Assembly: GCA_051453625.1 (NCBI GenBank)
Contig: JBOZIK010000001.1
Coordinates: forward strand, 243,567,134-243,631,133
DNA length: 64,000 nucleotides
Direction: 5' to 3'
Source: Welwitschia mirabilis
Taxonomy: Eukaryota > Gnetophyta > Gnetopsida > Welwitschiales
Shown one piece after another: positions 58,841 through 64,000 of the stretch. The notes under the pieces were generated by a model. The model saw only the letters and a program-made list of their open reading frames with translations. It was not told where the DNA came from and made no database searches. Position numbers and translations under genes: made by a program. How positions within the stretch are numbered: the stretch's first letter is position 1; every line of letters starts with the position of its first letter.

Positions 58841-59089
58841 AAGAAAAAGCCTCTCAATGGAGGAAACATAGCCTAATTCCAAGAATATCTTCCTTACAAG
58901 TTATGATGGATCCCTTAATCTTTAATCTTCAATTCATTATAATATTTAAGATGCATCAAATGATGGTCTAATGTGGCCTAAAGTAGTTTATTTATATTTT
59001 AGCATTTATAGTTGGTTAGACCAAAGGTTTTAATGTGGAAAGGTATGACTAAAATCAATTATTATTATAAGGATAATTATCTTTTTAAT

Positions 59090-59440
59090 AAATAACTGAT
59101 TATTATTCCCTTGTGTCATCTAGATGATAAGGTCAATGATATCTCTAACTACCTATTAACATATGACATTTAGAGATATAGTGAGGCCCTTACTAGTAGA
59201 CATCTCCTGATATCATCTAAATAACATGGTGGATAAAAACTCCTATTTCATGCACTGTTTTACTATTAGTCATTTTATGGTGTTGTTTAGATGAAATGGT
59301 GGATGAAATCTCAGTTAATATTTTATTTTACTTTGGCTTCTTATAATTGTCATTCACCTACAATCATCCAAACAACATCCTATTTTTCTTTTTGCTAAAC
59401 CTAAATCATCATTTCCTAGTTTTCCTCAGCTTCATACATC
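59090..59440. repeat. Cluster of palindromic ATCATCTAGATGAT-like motifs
   Basis: Four variants occur within 350 bp: 'gtcatctagatgataaggtc' (59,115), 'tatcatctaaataacatggtg' trimmed at its last base (about 59,210), 'ttgtttagatgaaatggtgg' (59,284) and, in inverse sense, 'acaatcatccaaacaacatcc' trimmed (about 59,361). Each has a palindromic core followed by ATGGTGGATGA-like bases. Similar motifs occur at 62.2-62.6 kb. Confidence 0.6.
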
Positions 59441-60239
59441 CTAAAATATCTGAATTTCTCCTAAGGTAGATTTATAAATTTAGTTGGCTCTTCAAAGAAC
59501 TATCATTAGCACATTTAGTCAATTCCTTTAAATAGTATCCTATTAATCAATGCATTATTTTAGTTCTTGATATTGAGAAGTAGGGATCATAAGTAGAAAG
59601 ATCCTTATAATCATTTAATAGGAGTGGATTATGTAATAAATTTGATTATCTCCATTATTGCATGTAATGATTAGTAACTTATTATTAACCTATTAATTAA
59701 TCTTTAAAACATACTTTTTAGCACTATTAAATATAGTTAATTTATCCTCACAATATAGCTCTTCACTTAGTGTTTATCTATCTCTAACAAAGTAAGAGAA
59801 TAATCTAATAGTAAGCCAATTGATACAAATATATAATGAATTAAATAAAAGAAAAATGAATTTTTAGGAACTTATCCTGTAAGTACAAGATTAAGGATTT
59901 CTACATGCAAGAGCATTAGTATAAAATTCATCAAATTTGACTATTGTGCACCTAGTATTATTTAGATGACAGAGAGGAAGACAGTCTCAAAAATTAGTTT
60001 TGAATTTTAATAATCTTTTTGACTCATTTGACATAAAATTTAACCTTTATAACTCTATAAAATCCTATAAAAATCATTCTAAAATATGAAAATATTAAAT
60101 AATTATGAGTTCCTTACATTGGCCACACCTATATGCTTACTATAATGATAACGTAATAATGAAAGTCAAGTTTTATTTACACCACACAAATGTAACCTTT
60201 CAACAGTATATAAAATAATCATAAATACAATCATCCATC

Positions 60240-61650
60240 TCAAGGTAAAATGTGAAACTCTACATTATCATGTAAAGGATCTAATGATGAAGAAGGTGTG
60301 TACTCTTTTTTCATGGATAAACCTTATCATCTTTGCATGCTTTATGTGAATCTTCTCTACAATATTTACCATGATTCTCTACTCAATCAACAACACTCTC
60401 TGCTCTATATCTTCATTCTCTCATCTAGTGCCCTTATCTGATTTATTAATTTGAACTTTAAACTACTTACCTACTTTATTATCCTCTACTTTATGCCTAT
60501 GATGAACTCTTAAATCTGATATATGGTGACACCTCTTATAACACCTACTTCTAAGAGATCTCTATGAACTAAATGTGACTCTTGTTCTCTAGAAATGTAG
60601 ATGCTTATATTATAAAGACCCAAAGCTAAGATCATTAAATGAGTTTATGCTAGTATGCCCTTATATTCTGGGACATCATATCTATGAAAAATGGCTGTCA
60701 AGAGGTATGGATATCCTAGAGTTTATAGAGACCTCAACTTCAATATCGCTCTTAATCTACATTACATGAATGAAGGTAGATCCATCTACTCTTTCCCTCT
60801 AAATGTGGTAAGGACTTAAAGGTATGTTCTTATACAACGATTACTATAAAATGTGGAACTGATGTTGTGAATTACTTCTCAAAGGAGTAATCTATATGCT
60901 ACTAGAAAATGGGTCATAAATATGCCATTGTAGTTCCTTATAGCATTGTGTGGAATGTCTAATAAAGCAAAGTACATCCACCTATCATTCTCTGCATCTG
61001 TGAAGTATATGTAAGTGGTACCTAGAGCTCCTAGTCCTATTACCTATTTAATATGTCTTGGTAAAATATCCACCTAGTGATCCTAAACTATTACTACAAT
61101 GTTATTTAACCTATGTCCTTATGTATTTGGGTCAACCTCAATATGCATTTTGCTATATAACTCACTGATCATCCTAGTATAGTATGATTTATAAGGATCT
61201 AAAATCCATCTTATCTAGAGATCTATGAGTTTTGAATAATCTCTAGATTAATCTACTACATAAAATCTCTAAAATATCACTTAGATCAAATAGTAGCAGA
61301 TGCAATAAACTAAGCTTGAGTCTTATGATGAGTTAGTAAATGATACCTTATTGCAAGCTTCTTAGCTACCTTAACCTCAGCATGTGCTCTAGACTTTTTC
61401 TATGAGAAAGTATCAGTTGCTACCTCTTATCTAATGCATGCTCATGTGCATGGTTTACTAAGAAATATGATAAAAGTATATCCATAATATCAAAAGTAAT
61501 CATACCTGTAAGTCCATAAATATGCCTCAAAATCATAAAATATATCCTCTAAAATTAAGATTTTTTCCACAAAATCTATATAAAAGTACTTTACCACTCC
61601 TCAAAGTAGATCAATTCATCCTCAAACTTTGTAAATATGGAAGATAGAGG
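60240..61650. other. Unidentified stretch of higher C content
   Basis: The plus strand is pyrimidine-richer and less A-rich than its neighbours, as if a minus-strand coding sequence had decayed here. One minus-strand reading near 60.95-61.0 kb ('TTYIYFTDAENDRWMYFALL') is open but not matched to a family. Confidence 0.3.
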
Positions 61651-64000
61651 AGAGAGAAATGTCAAAATATTGTAAAGGGCCTAAAATAAGAATGAAAATT
61701 TTAAGGCCTAAAATGAATTTTTAAAATATAGAATGATAGGATACATGACACTGATTGTTTTAACTATAATTATGTAGATATTCACTAGAGAATAAAAGAG
61801 AAATCTAAATTTGAAGTGAAAACCCCAATTTGTAAGGTTTTTTAGATAAAATTGCTAATAAGTCAGAAAATACTTATTGAAACTATGAACTATAAGATAA
61901 AAAAATAATGGTAACAAAAAATTAATGCTAACATGTAAAAGTATAATATGAAAAGATATTAAAAAAAGAGAAATGTATAAAAATGATAAAAAATAGAAAC
62001 ATATGTTATTTTTGCAAAACTTTGATTAATTCCAAGCTTGAAAGGATAGACATAAGATGGAAATTATGTCTAAGCACTGGTGGATGATAAGGCAATAAAT
62101 CTTCAACTCAAAAATGAAATGAAATAGTGATAAAATAATGAAAAATGAGGTGGAAAAATGGGTTTTAGCACATAGGTGCATAGTGTCTTAGGATGACACT
62201 CAAGTAAAAATGTCCTTTTTCTTTATGATTTGAACAATCATCATTTGCCTATGTTATCTAGATGACTCTAGGTGAATGATCATATAAAAGTGAAAGGTTT
62301 TAAGTAGAAGTAAATAAAGGATAATGAGGTTTTAATTTAATATTATTAGAAACGCATAAAGGAATTAAAAAAATTAATGAATTGGAAAGTAAGTGATCTG
62401 ACAGGATAAAAGCTATGGCATCCATCTTATCATCCTGTGGATGACATAGTGGGTGATAGTCAATTAAGGGATATTCTAGCTCTCTGACATAAGATAAATT
62501 ATTGGTCAAAATTAAGTTATTACAAGGACTAATAAGAGATTTTAATCTTCCTTGTTATCCCTTAGGTAACATGATGGACAACAAATCTTAGATTAAAAAA
62601 GGGAAATCCTTAAGTAGGAAACTAAGTAAGTTTAATAAGAAAGTTAAAAGGTACCTTGAAAATGATTTTAAATTAGAGATAATTAAAAGAAAGATTGTAG
62701 GGTATTAAAAATAATCATGAAAGTCATCAAGCATGATCATCAGGAAGATGAATGATATGAAAAGGGTTCTTATATCATGATGAAATGTGTTTGGCTAAAG
62801 AATCACCATATGAAAATTGGTTGAGTTATGAGGGAATTAAGTGGATAGTTAGTGAAAATAAAAAAATATTAAGGGATGGTAAATATTCATAACAATTAAG
62901 TAATTATGAAGTTAAATAATTATACTAAAAATGATAAGTTTCTCATCATTGCATTTGAAAAAGAAGATGAATGACTTTAAGAAGACTAATAAATAATCTA
63001 ATAATAAGATTAAATATCTCTCCCTAAATACCAACCTAACAAGACTTCTTAGTAAAAATCTTAAAGCTACTTTATTGAAGAATGGATGATGTAATGTAAA
63101 GATACCATAGTTTATCACTCAATATTGCAGTGACAGTGCCAATATCTAATGAATATTTTGCAGAGTATCAAGTAATGTTTAGATTGAAATTCAATTCATA
63201 GTTATCTATAACAACCGTAGTACTCTAATAAATCATCATTTACTAATCAATATACTTAAATGGTTATAAAGACTTTGCATTATAGTGATGAAACGTCAAG
63301 TCAATAAGTTGTTTAAAAATATCATTCACAATGGTGTGGGGATGTAACCACTACTAAGAGAGTAAGAAACCATGAGCTAAAGATAAATCATGGCCAAATA
63401 ACCCTTTGGAGGAGGTTCCATGGCTATCATATGACACTGTTAAAGGCCCCTCTTGGGAAAATTTACCCCAGTGTACTTGTAGTAGGACATCATAATATAA
63501 GATACATGAGGGTTGATTCTTCTTTACTTTTACTTTTTCTATTTTATTTTCATAATTTTTTTCCTTTTTTTTAGTTAAATTAATTTTTTTAAAAGTATTA
63601 ATTCATCATTAAAACGATGAAGTAACAAAGTAAATGATTAAGAATAAGCATTCAATTAACATGATTGATACTTAAACAAAATAATCAAATACATTTTGTC
63701 TTATAGATATGAAAATGTATTGAAAGATTAATTGAATATAATCTTTTAACTTTTAATGTCCAATGTAAAGGTTTGTGTATCATGCATATGAAATTCAAAT
63801 ATGAAGTAAAGATGAACAAGTAGTATCATAATGTAAACTAAGAAATAAAGCTAAGAGGGAATTTAGAGAATGGTAAGAGGAATATCCTCCTATTTATTAA
63901 GAGGATCTTTTAAGTTAATTACTTCTACCATGTTTGAGACATAAGGATAATAACTAAGAGATGTATGAAGTTTTAGCCTTTATCCATTAATTTTTTGGAT
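61651..64000. other. Unidentified sequence with palindromic motifs and a possible primer site
   Basis: Palindrome-type motifs occur at 62,243 ('gttatctagatgactctagg'), 62,428 ('ttatcatcctgtggatgaca') and 62,553 ('gttatcccttaggtaacatg'). At 63,126-63,139 the minus strand reads TGGCACTGTCACTG, which could be a decayed gypsy primer site. A GC-richer patch at 63,395-63,475 ('ggaggaggttccatggctat') has no match. Confidence 0.35.

Overview
The window is AT-rich (roughly 70% A+T by eye), CpG-poor plant nuclear DNA. It is built almost entirely of old, mutated LTR retrotransposons nested inside one another. The element types are plant-type: Ty3/gypsy elements of the Tat/Athila kind with a degraded TGGCGCC-type primer-binding site, a chromovirus-like gypsy, and Ty1/copia elements with TGGTATCAGAGC- or TGGTATCAAAGC-type primer sites. 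There is also a plant-like Miro GTPase relic. I cannot name the species. No intact protein-coding gene was found. Every coding call is a pseudogene or a transposon relic read through stops and frameshifts, and boundaries are by-eye estimates. Nine runs of N are assembly gaps. Seven are exactly 100 N, and three of these show signs of being zero-length or overlapping joins.

Layout: 0-4.4 kb is a minus-strand chromovirus relic (reverse transcriptase and zinc knuckle). 4.4-4.9 kb is a lone copia LTR (family A). 5.3-9.8 kb is a plus-strand gypsy element B (LTR, primer site, gag, protease) that stops abruptly. 9.8-14.85 kb is the only stretch with host-gene content, all on the minus strand: a fragment like the dihydroflavonol/anthocyanidin/cinnamoyl-CoA reductase family, a GC-richer stretch I cannot identify, and a long intronless copy of the mitochondrial Rho GTPase Miro. 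The Miro copy is split by about 2 kb of transposon sequence with a 30-bp direct repeat at the two break points. 15.7-24.4 kb is a gypsy element C with two LTRs, gag and protease but no visible polymerase, plus a second ORF. It ends inside the RNase H domain of a minus-strand copia element A (24.4-28.9 kb).

30.8-39.5 kb is a two-LTR minus-strand gypsy-type element E with no recognisable coding domain and an internal tandem duplication. 42.7-56.3 kb is best explained as one minus-strand copia element F, with its domains in the right order (zinc knuckle, protease, integrase, reverse transcriptase, RNase H, LTR). It is split by a complete plus-strand copia-like element G (51.4-56.0 kb) and by about 4 kb of other sequence (43.6-47.6 kb). 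56.3-64 kb is mostly unidentified and contains scattered copies of a palindromic motif.

Nothing here works as a pathway. The history is one of insertion into insertion, cytosine decay and small local duplications. The most interesting parts are the Miro plus reductase cluster, the polymerase-less element C, the duplicated interior of element E, and the F/G nest.
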